The position numbers were made by a program, and so were the translations under genes. From Paraspadella gotoi (lineage: Eukaryota > Chaetognatha), in NCBI GenBank assembly GCA_051294375.1, contig CM119269.1, positions 18,240,410 through 18,304,409 of the forward strand: a stretch of 64,000 nt of DNA, in the 5' to 3' direction. Every line of letters begins with the position of its first letter. Positions within the stretch are counted from its first letter, which is position 1. A model generated the notes under the pieces. That model searched no databases, had not been told where the DNA came from, and was given only the letters and a program-made list of their open reading frames with translations. Positions 20,312 to 31,135 of this stretch are shown here, piece by piece.

Positions 20312-20545
20312 TTCTTACTTTCTTTCTCTCTTTACTCTTTACTATCTTCATTCTTATTTTCGTATCTTTCTTTCTTCTTTCTTTCTTAATCTATCTTTCC
20401 ATCTTTTTTCCGTCTCGTTCACGCTTAACCGCGAAGCCAACGCGGTTTCACGATGACGTTTAATCGCTGTGGCGAGTGAAAAAGGGAACGGGTCCTGGGA
20501 GGGGAGTACCTATTCTAGGTGAGAACGAAGGAACTCACAACAGAA
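20312..20545. repeat. Direct duplication, copy 2 (partner 19670-19905)
   Basis: Begins directly at the gap 20287-20311 and repeats copy 1 in the same orientation with scattered indels. Both copies run on into GA-rich sequence. This fits two versions of one locus left unmerged at a contig join. Confidence 0.85.
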
Positions 20546-21520
20546 AGGGAGAGAAAAGGATGACGACGAGAGAGACGATGATGAGAGAGAAAAGAGAGAG
20601 GAGAGAGAGAGAGAGAGAGAAGGAGAGAGAGGAGGAGAGGACTAATGGCAACAGAAATGTCGGTGAGGTGGCGCAATAGCATGGAGTTTCATATGGGAAG
20701 ATTTCCTTTGGAACGAAGAGTGACTGAGGGGAGAGGAATAGAAAGGAGAGAGAGAGAGAGATGAGAGATGAGGAGAGAGAAATAAAGAGAGATGCGAGGA
20801 TGACGACGGGTGAGATCGAGGAGAGAGAGAGAGAGAGGAAGAGACGAGGGATGGAGAAAACAGGCGGAAAGTTCAAGGATTAGGATCGAGTTTAACAAGA
20901 GAAGCCATTCGAAACCGACACCAGCGAGATTACCAACAAGAAACCAAGCGATAATCTTCTTCGCGCATGAAGTGGAGTATTGATTGAAAACCTCGGATGT
21001 TTATTTAAATGTGCATTGCTAAAATTAAATATAGAGGCACTTTCGCTTTCTATCTGTGTTTCATTCCAAATTTTCTCTCACATTCATCAATCAAGTCGTA
21101 ACTAGCGAAATAATCAAAACGATCGAACAATACGAAATGAAAGGTACAAACGAGGTTGAACGTTACGAACTTATAAAGGTAGGAAGGAAGAGAAAGAAGG
21201 AAGAAAGGAAAGTGAGAAATGGAAAGAAGAAAAGGATAGGAAGGAAGTAGGAAGAATGGACGAGGACGAAGGAAATGCGGAGGAAGGGAAGGAAGGAAGG
21301 AAGGAAGGAAGGATGGAAGGGAAGGAGAGGAAGGAAGGAAGGAAGAAGGAAGGAAGGTAGGAGGAAAAAGAGTAATGAGATTGAATGAGATGATAAATGA
21401 TTGAATGATATGAATGAAGAATGGAATGATGGATGAGATGAATGGAATATGAGACTGAGAATAGAAGAATGATATGAATGAATGAATGGAATGAATGAAT
21501 GAATGAATGAATGAATGTAA
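20546..21520. repeat. GA, GGAA and GAAT low-complexity tracts
   Basis: (GA)n-rich 20546-20860, (GGAA)n 21178-21362 and (GAAT)n 21466-21516. Open frames here (Ser/Leu- or Phe/Ser-rich) are repeat translations. Confidence 0.8.
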
Positions 21521-21599
21521 ATTTTCTGTCACACCCTGAAAAGTAATCAAAAAATATCACCCGCTGTTGTCCCCGCTCATCTCACCGAATATGAAAAAA

Positions 21600-22114
21600 A
21601 AAGCGAATTTAATATTTTTCCGCTTAATTAGATTTTCTCCACGCCTGGAATCGACTACCGGCGCCGCATCTTTGTCCCCGGATTCCTTCGTTCACGGCGT
21701 CGAGAAAGCGGCGTCGACGCCGGCTCTCGTCATCTCGACGACGCTAATCTTCGCGCCCCGTTGCGTCGTCGTCACCGGCTTCTCGGCGTCACGCCTCATT
21801 ACCCGATACCCCAGCACCTTTTTTTTTTCTCGGCGACACGGCTCATATCCCGTCCTGGGTTTTCCCGAGCGCTTAAGCGCCGGGTTCGTATTCCGACGCC
21901 ATAATCCGACGCCGAGCGAAGTTCATTGTCGAGTTTTTACTCTTTGTTTACGACTCCCGCCTCCTCTGCTCTCTTCTTCCTCTTTTTCCTCCCTCCTCCT
22001 AATCCGCTTCTCCGAACCCGCGACGACCAAAAACTAATTTGCATTTATCGTTCTCCGGTTAGCGAGACGCTCGTTGTCTTCTTCGTTCGATGATCGCGAA
22101 ATCTCGGGTTCAAG
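21600..22114 (+). promoter_or_regulatory. CG-rich region upstream of the ALDH gene
   Basis: Noticeably richer in CG dinucleotides than its surroundings (gcgtcgacgcc, cgtcgtcgtcaccgg). It ends just before the candidate ALDH start at 22115, a position expected for promoter and 5' UTR. No TATA box was identified. An open frame across it has no recognisable domain. Confidence 0.4.
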
Positions 22115-22159
22115 ATGGCGCTTTCGATCGGAGAGATTAACCAGAATACATTGCGCGAG
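22115..22159 (+). CDS. Candidate ALDH first exon
   Basis: ATG in the context caagATGg, then 15 codons ([15 protein letters not shown]) to donor GAG|GTACAT, just after the CG-rich region. Joining it to VKFTKIF would give a plausible ALDH N-terminus, but the phase (0) does not match the next exon's acceptor at 23828, so another exon or an indel is required. Confidence 0.35.
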
Positions 22160-23441
22160 GTACATACTAACATTCTGCTTCACTTAGATGTATTTGGCAA
22201 TTTTATGTTAATTTCACAGACATATACGTTTACAGTTTTTCGTTTTACTTTTACCAGTTTTAGTGTAATTATTACCTAGATAAACTTGATATTTGAGCGC
22301 CATATCGCCACCACTTATATCATTATATATCACACATATCCAATTCCCTCGCATTTCTTGCATTGCCGTCCCAATTTCCATCACATTTTTAAATCGCGTT
22401 TCTACAACTACTTCCTTGTTTATCAACATTATCCTTATTTCCTTCACCTCTGTCCCCGATTCCATCTTCCCTCCTTCCCCGCAAATTCCATCTTATTTCC
22501 CCTCACCTCTGTCCCCGATTCCATCTTATTTTTAAATCGCACTTGCACCACATCTTCCCTCCTTCCCCGCAGATTCCATCTTATTTCCCCTCCCCTCTGT
22601 CCTCGATTCCATCTTCCCTCCTTCCCTGCAGATTCCATCTTATTTCCCCTCACCTCTGTCCCCATTTCCACGAGATTTGATCGCGGTTCCATTATCGCTT
22701 CCCCGTCGAGGCGAAGAAGAAGAGCGTCCATTAACATTTTCCTGGTTCGTGGGAAGCGCAAGAATTTCCCTCTCGCCAAATTGGTTTCCGGCCAAACGAA
22801 AAAAAAAAGTTTGGTCTCTCGCCATCTCCCGCCTCTTTCGCCATCGAGCGTCTTCTTTTCTTTGGTCCGGCCGTCGCTTCACCAGTCGCCCTCTTTTTTT
22901 TTTTTACAAGTATTAGTATTTTGTATTAATCTGTATTAGTATGTTTCCTACTAATTTCCTACGCTTTTGTATTGTTTTAAATACTTTCATATCGTTTTTC
23001 TTATTATTCTGTATGGTTTTGCTGTATATTTTTATAATGTTTTCCTTTTCTTTAAAGGGTTCCTTTAATACTTTCGTATTGTTTTCCCTTAAGTTCCTTT
23101 TTTTAATTCTTTTAAAGCTTGTCTCATCGCCCTCCTCTTCCGAGTGGCTTCTCATTTCCGGGCCTCCACTTCTCTTCTTCCCTCAATTTTCGAAAAGGAA
23201 CAGTTTTTTCTCTCGGTCAGTCTCAAAAATGACAATTCGACGCAAGGGTCAAATATTTTGGTAGGAAAACTGGAAAAGGAAAAAAGAAAAGGCACAGACA
23301 GGTTGACGCTTATGGAGCTTTTGTTTTTGCCACTCCATTGCACTGCACTTTGCTAGTAAAGTAGCCGCACACCACACTAAGAAACTTGACCCATCGCTTT
23401 TGACTCACCTGGACTCGAGTTAAGGCGAGAGCGGAGAGAGA

Positions 23442-23476
<35 letters not shown>

Positions 23477-26400
23477 CAAATAAAACATATAAGCAAAGCA
23501 AACAATGCCGGATCTGCTCACGATAATTTAGGGGTAAGCAGCTAATCAGATTATTAATTAATAATTAATTAGATTAATTACTTGCCGATTAATTTATTCA
23601 TTAATATTTAATTAAATAACTAATTATGCAGGTAATGGTCGTTTCACTCGACCGACAAAGTGAATATACAGCGGAGTCTTCGATAAGCAGGTCTTTGGCT
23701 CAAAATTGGATTCCTTTTCCTTATCAGATCTCTCCTCCACCATTCTACCCTTAGTGTCATTATCGCAGTCCAGAAAAGATAAAAAAATTTTTTTTTTATC
23801 AATTATTGGAAGCTGCCAAAAATTCAGCTGTGAAATTCACGAAAATTTTCGTGAACAACGAATGGGCGAATTCGTTGTCGGGAAAAACTTTTCGGCGTGT
23901 ACTCAATCCGACGAACAAAAGGAAGTGATCTGTCGCGTCGCAGAGGGAGATAGAGACGACCGATTCGATGTCGCCGTTCAAGGTCAGACCGATAGAAGCT
24001 CAGGGACTTCTTAGTGCTTATATTGAACGGTTTTGTCATTAACTCATAACAATAATTACTGTCTCTTCAAGGTTGCCAGAAAAAAGTTTTCCTGATTTCT
24101 ATCTTTTGTCACATTCTTGTAAATTATAACTAAAAGAGAAACCGAAAGAGGGCTTGATGTTCTTCCGTATGACGCCGATTCGTTTCGTCATTCGACATTC
24201 AAAGCAGTCTGAGGCGCCCTTACTCGACTCCCTGCCACCTTTTCGAGTCCTCCCCTTCCACCTTCTCTTCCCTCCGCCGCCCCATACCAGGCGGCACAAA
24301 GGGCGTTCGCTCTCAATTCCGAATGGCGGTCGATGGACGCGTCTAGTCGGGGACGATTGCTGATGAAACTGGCGGATTTGATCGAGAGAGATCGAAGCTA
24401 CTTGGCCGGTTTGGAGACGCTGGACAACGGAAAGCCCTTCGCTGTGAGGAAAAGGAGTAATTAAACGTTCGGGAATAACTGTAAGAGCTCAAAATTTGAG
24501 TACAGGGAACTGTGAAGGGAAATGTTTGAATTGTGAATTTAGAAAGCTTCACTTTGGACCTCACCTGGGGTAGACGACGGACAAGTCGGAAATTTCAGTA
24601 TTCAGTTATTTTTTGGATATCCTAATTACGCTATTTCTGCATTAAAACTTACAAAACCTCTACAATCCTCTACTAACTCTAGGCTTCGTACACCTTTGAC
24701 TTGGGTCACGTGATCTCCATGCTGCGCTACTGCGCCGGCTGGGCCGACAAAATGTGCGGAAAAACGATCCCGACCGACGGAAATTACTTTAGCTACACGA
24801 GGGTCGAACCTCTTGGAGTCGTTGGGGGTATGATAGGAAAATTCAGAGCATCGAGAGCATCAAATTGTCACAATTGTATGAATTCGAAATATATTTGAGG
24901 ATATTTTTTTTTGGTTTGAATTAGGCAAGATTAAAGTCACTTGCTTATAATTTTGTTTTGGTATTAATTGAACCTTGCAGCTATTACGCCATGGAATTTC
25001 CCACTATGCATGGCAATTCACAAGGTGGCTCCGGCGTTGGCCTGCGGCAATACCTTTGTCTTGAAGCCAGCGGAACAAACTCCTTTGACGGCGTTGGCTT
25101 TGGCGGATTTAGTGGTTGAGTCGGGTTAGTACAAAGGATCGTTAAATACATTTGACTTTGGACCTGCTTTGGTGGTTTAAAGCCTCCATCACTCTTACAA
25201 GATAATGACATAGCAGGTCTTTGCAAGCTTTCAATCAAGACTCTCAGTGTCGTTTATTCACTCCCAGAGTACCTGGCTTCCCTGTCAATGAAGTGGTACA
25301 ATGTTTCAAAGAATGTTTCTATTATATGAAAATACCACTCCCTTCAGTATTAGATCGGGGAAGACTATATTGTACTCCGCCCAGCCTCAAAATTTTATTA
25401 GGATTCCCAAAAGGGGTCTTCAACGTGGTGCCAGGTTACGGACCTACAGCTGGCGCCGGCTTGAGTGAACACCCGGATGTGGCCAAAATTCTCTTTACCG
25501 GATCAACGGAAGTCGGAAAGATCATTCAACAGGTTTTAATCGCTTTCTTTTTGTTTAGTGTGATAATAATATAACGTTAGGAGAGTCAATTGAACCAAAA
25601 TTAAAAAAAAAACATAGATCTGGTTATATGCTGCAATTAGTCAATGTCAAAGTTTTTAATATTGCTTCTGTCCAACAGGCGTCCGGCGCCAGCAACTTGA
25701 AGGCCGTTCAGGTTGAGTTGGGCGGCAAGAGCCCCAACATCGTCTTCAGCGATTGCGACCTGGATTTGGCCGTCGAAGTTGCCCACGAGGCCGTCTTCTT
25801 CAACATGGGCCAATGCTGCAGCGCCGGATCGCGCTGCTTCGTCCACGAGGACATTTACGACGAGTTTGTGGCGAGGAGCGTGGAGAAGGCACGAGAGAGG
25901 GTTGTGGGTGACCCGTGGACGGATGGCGTCCAGGCGGGGCCGCAGATCGGTGAGAAAGAGGGCATATATCAAGTCTACGTATTTAAAAAGAGCCTTATTC
26001 TAAAAGGCAGTTTAAAAATATTATTTAATCAATTATAGAAATTATAATTCCCACTAAACTGACGATTAAATATCCACTTCAGATCAAGAACAGTTCGACA
26101 AGGTTCTCGACTTGATCCGCAGCGGCGTGGAGGAAGGCGCCGCCTTGAAGTGCGGCGGAAAACCTTGCGGCGGCCGACTGGCCGACGGTTTCTTCGTCGA
26201 GACGACAGTTTTTGCCGACGTCGAAGATCACATGAGGATCGCGAGGGAAGAAATCTTCGGCCCCGTCATGCAGATTATGAAATTTAAGGTTTTCGTAACG
26301 AAAGAAGATACAAGAGAATCCACAGACCCAATTGGGATCCGTTAAGATAAATGCAATCTTAAGCTTTCAACATTTTTCGCATCCTGAAGCGCTTCTTAAC

Positions 26401-27276
26401 GCGCGACCTAGATAATCCGAGATTATCGCAAGTAAAACAAATCTAAGTTTCATCTCTATTCTTCTAGAGTGCCCTAATTTGTGCCCTAATTAATTATTGA
26501 ATTCAAATCCGTGTTCAACTGCTCTCAAATAAGTATCTTTGGAAACCAAACAGTTCTAACATGTAAAACACCTTAACTATAACCTTGTATTCTTAGAACC
26601 ATGTAATAAAGCAGAAACAGTAACCACATTTTGAGATAATACAATTTCCAATCTCAGGTACAAATATTCATGGTAAGCAATGTAGAAGGACAAGTTGGCA
26701 AGAAGAAGGGTGGTGTTCAAGGAGAGGAAAGTTAAAACTACAAAAAATAGACAATGCTAAATTAGTATTAAATAAACTTTAAACCTTAAACTTATAAGTA
26801 ACATATATAACCTAAGTACAATTCAATATAAATCCAATGTAAACTAACCTTCAATTTGGGTTCCAGAATAGAGAATAAAACATTGGCAGTAAAGTAGTAC
26901 AAAACATTATTTAAAGTATTTTCCTTTTCATTTTTACACACGTGTTTGAATTGAGAGTAAAAGACTTGTGAAAGATAAAACTGAAACACGCTCGTTCGTT
27001 AGCTCTCGTAACAGCTGATCGCGGGGAAGAGTAAATTCAGATATTCAACGGAAACAAATGATTCTATCGATCTAAACGAAACTAAACAATTATACGCGAA
27101 TAAAAAGGCATCGCTTTCTCCACATCCGGTGCAACGACCCTTCCTTCATTTTGAATATGTTTTTTCGACCAACTAAAGGCGATCGCAAAAGGGGAAAGGC
27201 CAAGCAAGAAAAAGCAAACATTTTCTAAATTCGGTCTTATATCGCGCTCTTTTACCTCTGGTCTCCCTCATTGTTT

Positions 27277-27360
<84 letters not shown>

Positions 27361-27645
27361 CTACTTCCTCCTTAGACCATCGACGAAGTGATCTCCCGCG
27401 CCAACGCGACCCCTTACGGATTGGCGGCCGGCGTCTTCACCAAGGATCTTGACAAAGCGACGTACGTGGCGGCGGCGCTGCAGGCTGGCTCCGTCTACGT
27501 CAACACATACGGCGTCGGCAGCGTCCAGGCGCCCTTCGGGGGATACAAGATGTCGGGTTTCGGTCGGGACATGGGCGAAGAGGGAATGCGAGAGCTCTGT
27601 CAGGTCAAGGCAGTTCACGTCGCGGTTCCCAAGAAGAACTCTTAA
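22115..27645 (+). CDS. Aldehyde dehydrogenase, ALDH1/ALDH2 family, about nine exons
   Basis: NAD(P)-dependent oxidation of aldehydes to acids; retinaldehyde, acetaldehyde and lipid aldehydes are substrates of close relatives. Eight exons cover the protein from [12 protein letters not shown] to the C-terminal PKKNS, with a candidate first exon at 22115; total near 500 residues as in the family. Visible motifs: [17 protein letters not shown], the Rossmann FTGSTEVG, the general-base Glu in VELGGKSPN, the catalytic Cys in [19 protein letters not shown] and [11 protein letters not shown]. The short polar N-terminus does not resemble a mitochondrial presequence, favouring a cytosolic ALDH1-like enzyme, but the first exon is uncertain. 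One frame break lies in the second exon. Substrate and subfamily cannot be fixed by eye; an ALDH1L C-terminal domain is less likely because no formyltransferase part is seen. Confidence 0.93.
22446..22672. repeat. Minisatellite in ALDH intron 1
   Basis: About four imperfect copies of a 50-60 base pyrimidine-rich unit (cctctgtccccgattccatc, ttccctccttcc, gattccatcttatttcccct). It encodes repeated SVPDSI- and PSFPA-like peptides, but only as a by-product of the repeat. Confidence 0.8.
23828..23982 (+). CDS. ALDH exon 2, with a frame break
   Basis: Acceptor AATTCAG, donor CAAG|GTCAGA. Frame 1 reads [20 protein letters not shown] to LNPTN, then a stop; the family continuation [14 protein letters not shown] is in another frame. 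One more A in the run at 23917-23920 joins them. The junction to exon 3 is also one base out of phase. Confidence 0.8.
24291..24443 (+). CDS. ALDH exon 3
   Basis: Acceptor CATACCAG, donor GCT|GTGAGG; 51 codons. Encodes [20 protein letters not shown] and ends [11 protein letters not shown], a conserved ALDH1/2 block. Confidence 0.9.
24683..24827 (+). CDS. ALDH exon 4
   Basis: Acceptor AACTCTAG, donor GGGG|GTATGA (phase 1). Encodes [18 protein letters not shown] and [11 protein letters not shown]. Confidence 0.93.
24981..25124 (+). CDS. ALDH exon 5 (ITPWNFPL)
   Basis: Acceptor CCTTGCAG, donor TCGG|GTTAGT. Carries ITPWNFPL with the conserved active-site Asn, and [11 protein letters not shown]. 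Confidence 0.94.
25301..25371. repeat. Dispersed repeat copy in an ALDH intron
   Basis: Pairs with 4621-4692 in the PKS gene in direct orientation. The adjoining 25152-25179 pairs with 4444-4470 in inverted orientation. Confidence 0.7.
25403..25533 (+). CDS. ALDH exon 6 (cofactor-binding FTGSTEVG)
   Basis: Acceptor TTATTAG, donor CAG|GTTTTA. Encodes [17 protein letters not shown] and the Rossmann-fold FTGSTEVGK. Confidence 0.94.
25679..25949 (+). CDS. ALDH exon 7 (catalytic Glu and Cys)
   Basis: Acceptor TCCAACAG, donor [21 protein letters not shown] contains the general-base Glu and GQCCSAGSR the nucleophile Cys, followed by [15 protein letters not shown]. Confidence 0.96.
26083..26288 (+). 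CDS. ALDH exon 8
   Basis: Acceptor CACTTCAG, donor AAG|GTTTTC. Encodes [16 protein letters not shown] and the conserved [16 protein letters not shown]. Confidence 0.95.
26289..27375 (+). other. ALDH intron 8, no gene recognised
   Basis: The longest intron after the first. AT-rich without coding signal, ending in a long (TC)n tract and the acceptor of the last exon. Confidence 0.8.
27282..27358. repeat. (TC)n microsatellite abutting the last ALDH acceptor
   Basis: About 38 uninterrupted TC units, followed by ccctacttcctccttag at the exon 9 acceptor. It extends the natural polypyrimidine tract. Confidence 0.95.
27376..27645 (+). CDS. ALDH exon 9 (C-terminus, stop)
   Basis: 89 codons from acceptor CTCCTTAG to TAA at 27643-27645. 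Encodes [39 protein letters not shown] and ends AVPKKNS, the standard ALDH1/2 C-terminus. Confidence 0.96.
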   Translation, partial: TIDEVISRANATPYGLAAGVFTKDLDKATYVAAALQAGSVYVNTYGVGSVQAPFGGYKMSGFGRDMGEEGMRELCQVKAVHVAVPKKNS

Positions 27646-27759
27646 TGCTTAATGTGAAAATTTATATTTTATACGTAGTCCATAAGTTTCAGTGAAATAT
27701 AAAAACGAGAAAGCCTCTGTGTAATTTATATTAGTTTTAATATAAATAACCTCTACTTC

Positions 27760-27765
27760 GTCTCT

Positions 27766-27816
<51 letters not shown>

Positions 27817-27833
27817 GAGCCCACCCAGGGACG
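27760..27833 (+). tRNA. tRNA-Asn-GTT: tRNA-Asn (anticodon GTT)
   Basis: 74 bases. Acceptor stem GTCTCTG pairs with CAGGGAC (one G-T pair). A-box tggcgcaatcgg, anticodon loop ctGTTaa within stem ttcgg/ccgaa, B-box ggttcgagccc and discriminator G. No intron. A run of T at 27841-27846 follows. It lies 115 bases after the ALDH stop on the same strand. Confidence 0.97.
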
Positions 27834-27840
27834 ATCGTTA

Positions 27841-27846
27841 TTTTTT
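27841..27846 (+). terminator. RNA polymerase III T-run terminator
   Basis: Six T residues eight bases after the tRNA-Asn 3' end. Confidence 0.8.
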
Positions 27847-28174
27847 ACAAACAAACTTTGAAAGAAGCTTCGCGAAGAATAAGAATAAATACATTCATTA
27901 GTTTTTCAACAAACGGTTCCAACGCTTTAAAGACGGACGTACGATATTTGGATCCAAAGTCCGAACATCCAACCACTGATCATTTTTACTCTCTTGGGAA
28001 TCCAATATTCCCACTCGGTCTCGTTTTATTCTGAAGGGTCTCACTTCAATCACCGACTCACGCACTCGCAAACTCGTTTTCCGCTTTTTATTCGCGAGTT
28101 ATAATTTTGACCAAACGATTTTCACCATTGTCGTTGGTCGTCGACGTCATCGACACCGGTTCGTCGTCGCTGTT

Positions 28175-28205
<31 letters not shown>

Positions 28206-28883
28206 ATTACGCTCGACATTTGTTTTCGTCGCAATATTCTTCATCCCGTGACCAACTTTTAACTTTTAACTTTTAACTTGTTGTATTTCATAAAAATTAT
28301 CTAATGTGAAAAAAAATTATTCGAATATGAAAATGTGATTTCTTTAAAATTTTTGCTTTTAAAAATCTTAGACTTTAAAATGTCATATTCTGTGTTTTTA
28401 TCCACGCTCTTATCTTGACAGTGGGATTGAAAATGGAACGAAAAAATATGTTGCTCCTTGAAGATTTTAAAATTATATAAAACGTATAAAAAANNNNNNN
28501 NNNNNNNNNNNNNNNNNNNNNNNNNNNNNNNNNNNNNNNNNNNNNNNNNNNNNNNNNNNNNNNNNNNNNNNNNNNNNNNNNNNNNNNNNNNNNNNNNNNN
28601 NNNNNNNNNNNNNNNNNNNNNNNNNNNNNNNNNNNNNNNNNNNNNNNNNNNNNNNNNNNNNNNNNNNNNNNNNNNNNNNNNNNNNNNNNNNNNNNNNNNN
28701 NNNNNNNNCTCACTCTCCGGTTTTTTTTCGTGATATTTTCCCGCGATTTTTAATTTTATCCTTCACCATTTAAATGTCGATTTTCAAGTCTTTTTTTTCG
28801 ACTTCGACTTTGAAAAAAAAAACCTAAAAAAAAAATTGTTTGTTTTATTTTTGTTTCATTTTTAATACATTTTTTTAGTTGCA
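27847..28883. other. Intergenic with (GTC)n microsatellite and gap
   Basis: No gene seen. A (GTC)n run lies at 28165-28203, ttttaac triplication at 28257-28279, and a 215-base N gap at 28494-28708. Confidence 0.6.
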
Positions 28884-29121
28884 ACTCTATAAGTCACTTT
28901 TTGGTCGGTCTATCGGTCGGTATGTCTGTCCGTCGGTCTGTCCCACTTATATTAAAAATGCACATAATTTGCCTATAGTTAGTTGCTCATTTATTAAGAC
29001 AGGAATAAAAGACTTATGCTGTGCATGTCAAGTCATGTCATATCACGTGATCAAAGGGAAATACCTATGAAAATAACATCACTGCGGCGCAATACATTGG
29101 AATAACCGTTCTTGTTTAAAT
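28884..29121. repeat. Dispersed repeat copy 2 (partner 6128-6388)
   Basis: Shares ctataagtcactttt, ggtatgtctgtccg, ctgtcccactta, tttgcctat and ttggaataaccgtt with the first copy, in the same order and orientation but with a shorter, diverged middle. Confidence 0.7.
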
Positions 29122-29425
29122 ATTTTTTTAATCTTGAATCTTTCAAGGATCTCATCATCGCTTTAAGAGAAAAGAGATCAGATCTGAGTGTCATCGACGA
29201 CGACGACGACTACGACGACGACGACGACGACGACGAAAGACAAAATCCTATAACAAGTAAAGCGAAAGTGACGATGGACGATGAAGTCAATGATTCTTAC
29301 TACGACGACGACAACGACGACAAATTATTTCAGACTGACCGACCGAGAAAAACCTCCGACCGACCTAAGCATCGGCTTATCGTAAGATCGACCGACAGAT
29401 GGAGAGGCCAGATTTAATGCATGAT
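28995..29425. repeat. Inverted duplication arm 1 (partner 31135-31660)
   Basis: Includes a (GAC)n run at 29198-29236 and the word aagtgacgatggacgatgaag; the reverse complement of this order of words is found in arm 2 with many indels. Confidence 0.8.
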
Positions 29426-29844
29426 AAATTTAAATATTGAGCTATGGTCGGACGCCAGGATTTTCACGGCAAAATTCGTCGTTTTTACGCTGACTCGTCA
29501 CACAATATCGAGTACGAAGCGACGTACGCAGTTGGGAGAAGAAAAAACAAAGTTCCAAACTGATCTTTCTAAACCGTTTTTATTAAGGATCGATACGCAA
29601 AAAACATAAAAAACACTTTGCAATTCATGTTTCCCCTGGAATGGATGATGAGCATTGCAAGAGAGACAGAGAGAGAGCAGGAGAGGAGAGACGGAGAGAG
29701 AGAAGAAGAATATGCAGAGAGCGACATGATGAATGAGAGAGAGGAGGACGAGATCGGGATAGACGAGAGAGAGACCGAGCGGGAGAGAGAGAGAGAGCAG
29801 ACCCGAGAGAGAAAGTGAAACTAAATCGTGAGGCGCGCATCAAA

Positions 29845-30110
29845 AAATATTCAAAAAGAAGCTGCTGAAAATTTAAAATCGCGTGGAAATGAAAACAAAA
29901 CCTTTATAAAAAAACGAAAAACCCAAAAAAAAAACATTTTTAAGAAAAAAATATAAATGGTTCTTGTCGTTGATTCGTGTTCGGTGGGTGAAATCGATGA
30001 AAAAAAAAGTAAAAATCGAGTTTCTCGGTGTGTCGAGAATCTTATGCGGCATTTGCATCTCTCGAACAGTAAGTCAAGTTAACAAAAACTCCGGGCCCAG
30101 AGGCGAAGAG
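29845..30110. repeat. Inverted duplication arm (partner 32285-32520)
   Basis: cgtggaaatgaaaacaaaac to aactccgggcccagag. The reverse complement, with indels, is gggcccgggtttgtttgac to ttttcatttcccgcg in the partner. Confidence 0.8.
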
Positions 30111-30121
30111 ATGGAAGAGAG

Positions 30122-30566
30122 AGAGGGAGATGTCGATGAGAGAAGACGGAGATGCACATGGACGATATGCGATTGATGAGAAGAGAGACGATGAGAAGAG
30201 AAGGAGAAGCAGAGAGATGACGTGACTGGACGAGCGAGAGAGAGAGCAGATGCAGAGAAGCTCGGGGTCAAAGCAGATAGATTCACAGCCCGAATAAAAA
30301 AACATGCGCGACATCGAGATCCGATTCTAGGATGATAACGAAAAACGGTTCTTGATATTTTTTATTTTGTTTTCTTTTTTTGCATTTTTTTTGAAAGAGC
30401 AAAACTATTTGCCAAAGTCGACGCGAATGAACGTAATGACGGATGGACGACACGCCACAGACGATGACGACGAAAATAAATATGTCTTGGACTTGATTCT
30501 ATTTTACCAGATCGAGAATTCATTCGGTTTGTGGATTGCTTTGATCGACGTCCAGAAGCGTGGCGG
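30122..30566. repeat. Exact direct duplication, copy 1 (partner 30691-31135)
   Basis: 445 bases that appear identical to copy 2, stopping exactly at the 25-base gap 30567-30591. Confidence 0.9.
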
Positions 30567-30690
30567 NNNNNNNNNNNNNNNNNNNNNNNNNGACTCGATC
30601 AACCACCAAACCGAGATTCTCGATCTGAAAACGATCAACCAAACAATTTTGTCGTCGTCGTCGTCATCGTCATTGTCATCGTCGACTTAG

Positions 30691-31135
30691 AGAGGGAGAT
30701 GTCGATGAGAGAAGACGGAGATGCACATGGACGATATGCGATTGATGAGAAGAGAGACGATGAGAAGAGAAGGAGAAGCAGAGAGATGACGTGACTGGAC
30801 GAGCGAGAGAGAGAGCAGATGCAGAGAAGCTCGGGGTCAAAGCAGATAGATTCACAGCCCGAATAAAAAAACATGCGCGACATCGAGATCCGATTCTAGG
30901 ATGATAACGAAAAACGGTTCTTGATATTTTTTATTTTGTTTTCTTTTTTTGCATTTTTTTTGAAAGAGCAAAACTATTTGCCAAAGTCGACGCGAATGAA
31001 CGTAATGACGGATGGACGACACGCCACAGACGATGACGACGAAAATAAATATGTCTTGGACTTGATTCTATTTTACCAGATCGAGAATTCATTCGGTTTG
31101 TGGATTGCTTTGATCGACGTCCAGAAGCGTGGCGG
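30691..31135. repeat. Exact direct duplication, copy 2 (partner 30122-30566)
   Basis: Continues past the point where copy 1 is cut by the gap, into ggcggattaaatctgg. It is best read as two overlapping contig ends placed side by side. Confidence 0.9.

Noticed and set aside
25637-25972. Minus-strand frame opposite the ALDH catalytic exon
   Set aside because: Shadow of exon 7; the plus strand has splice sites and catalytic motifs.
1700-27645. A biosynthetic cluster of PKS plus ALDH
   Set aside because: The genes are 16 kb apart on opposite strands with a Toll gene between them; ALDH1/2 enzymes are general metabolic genes.
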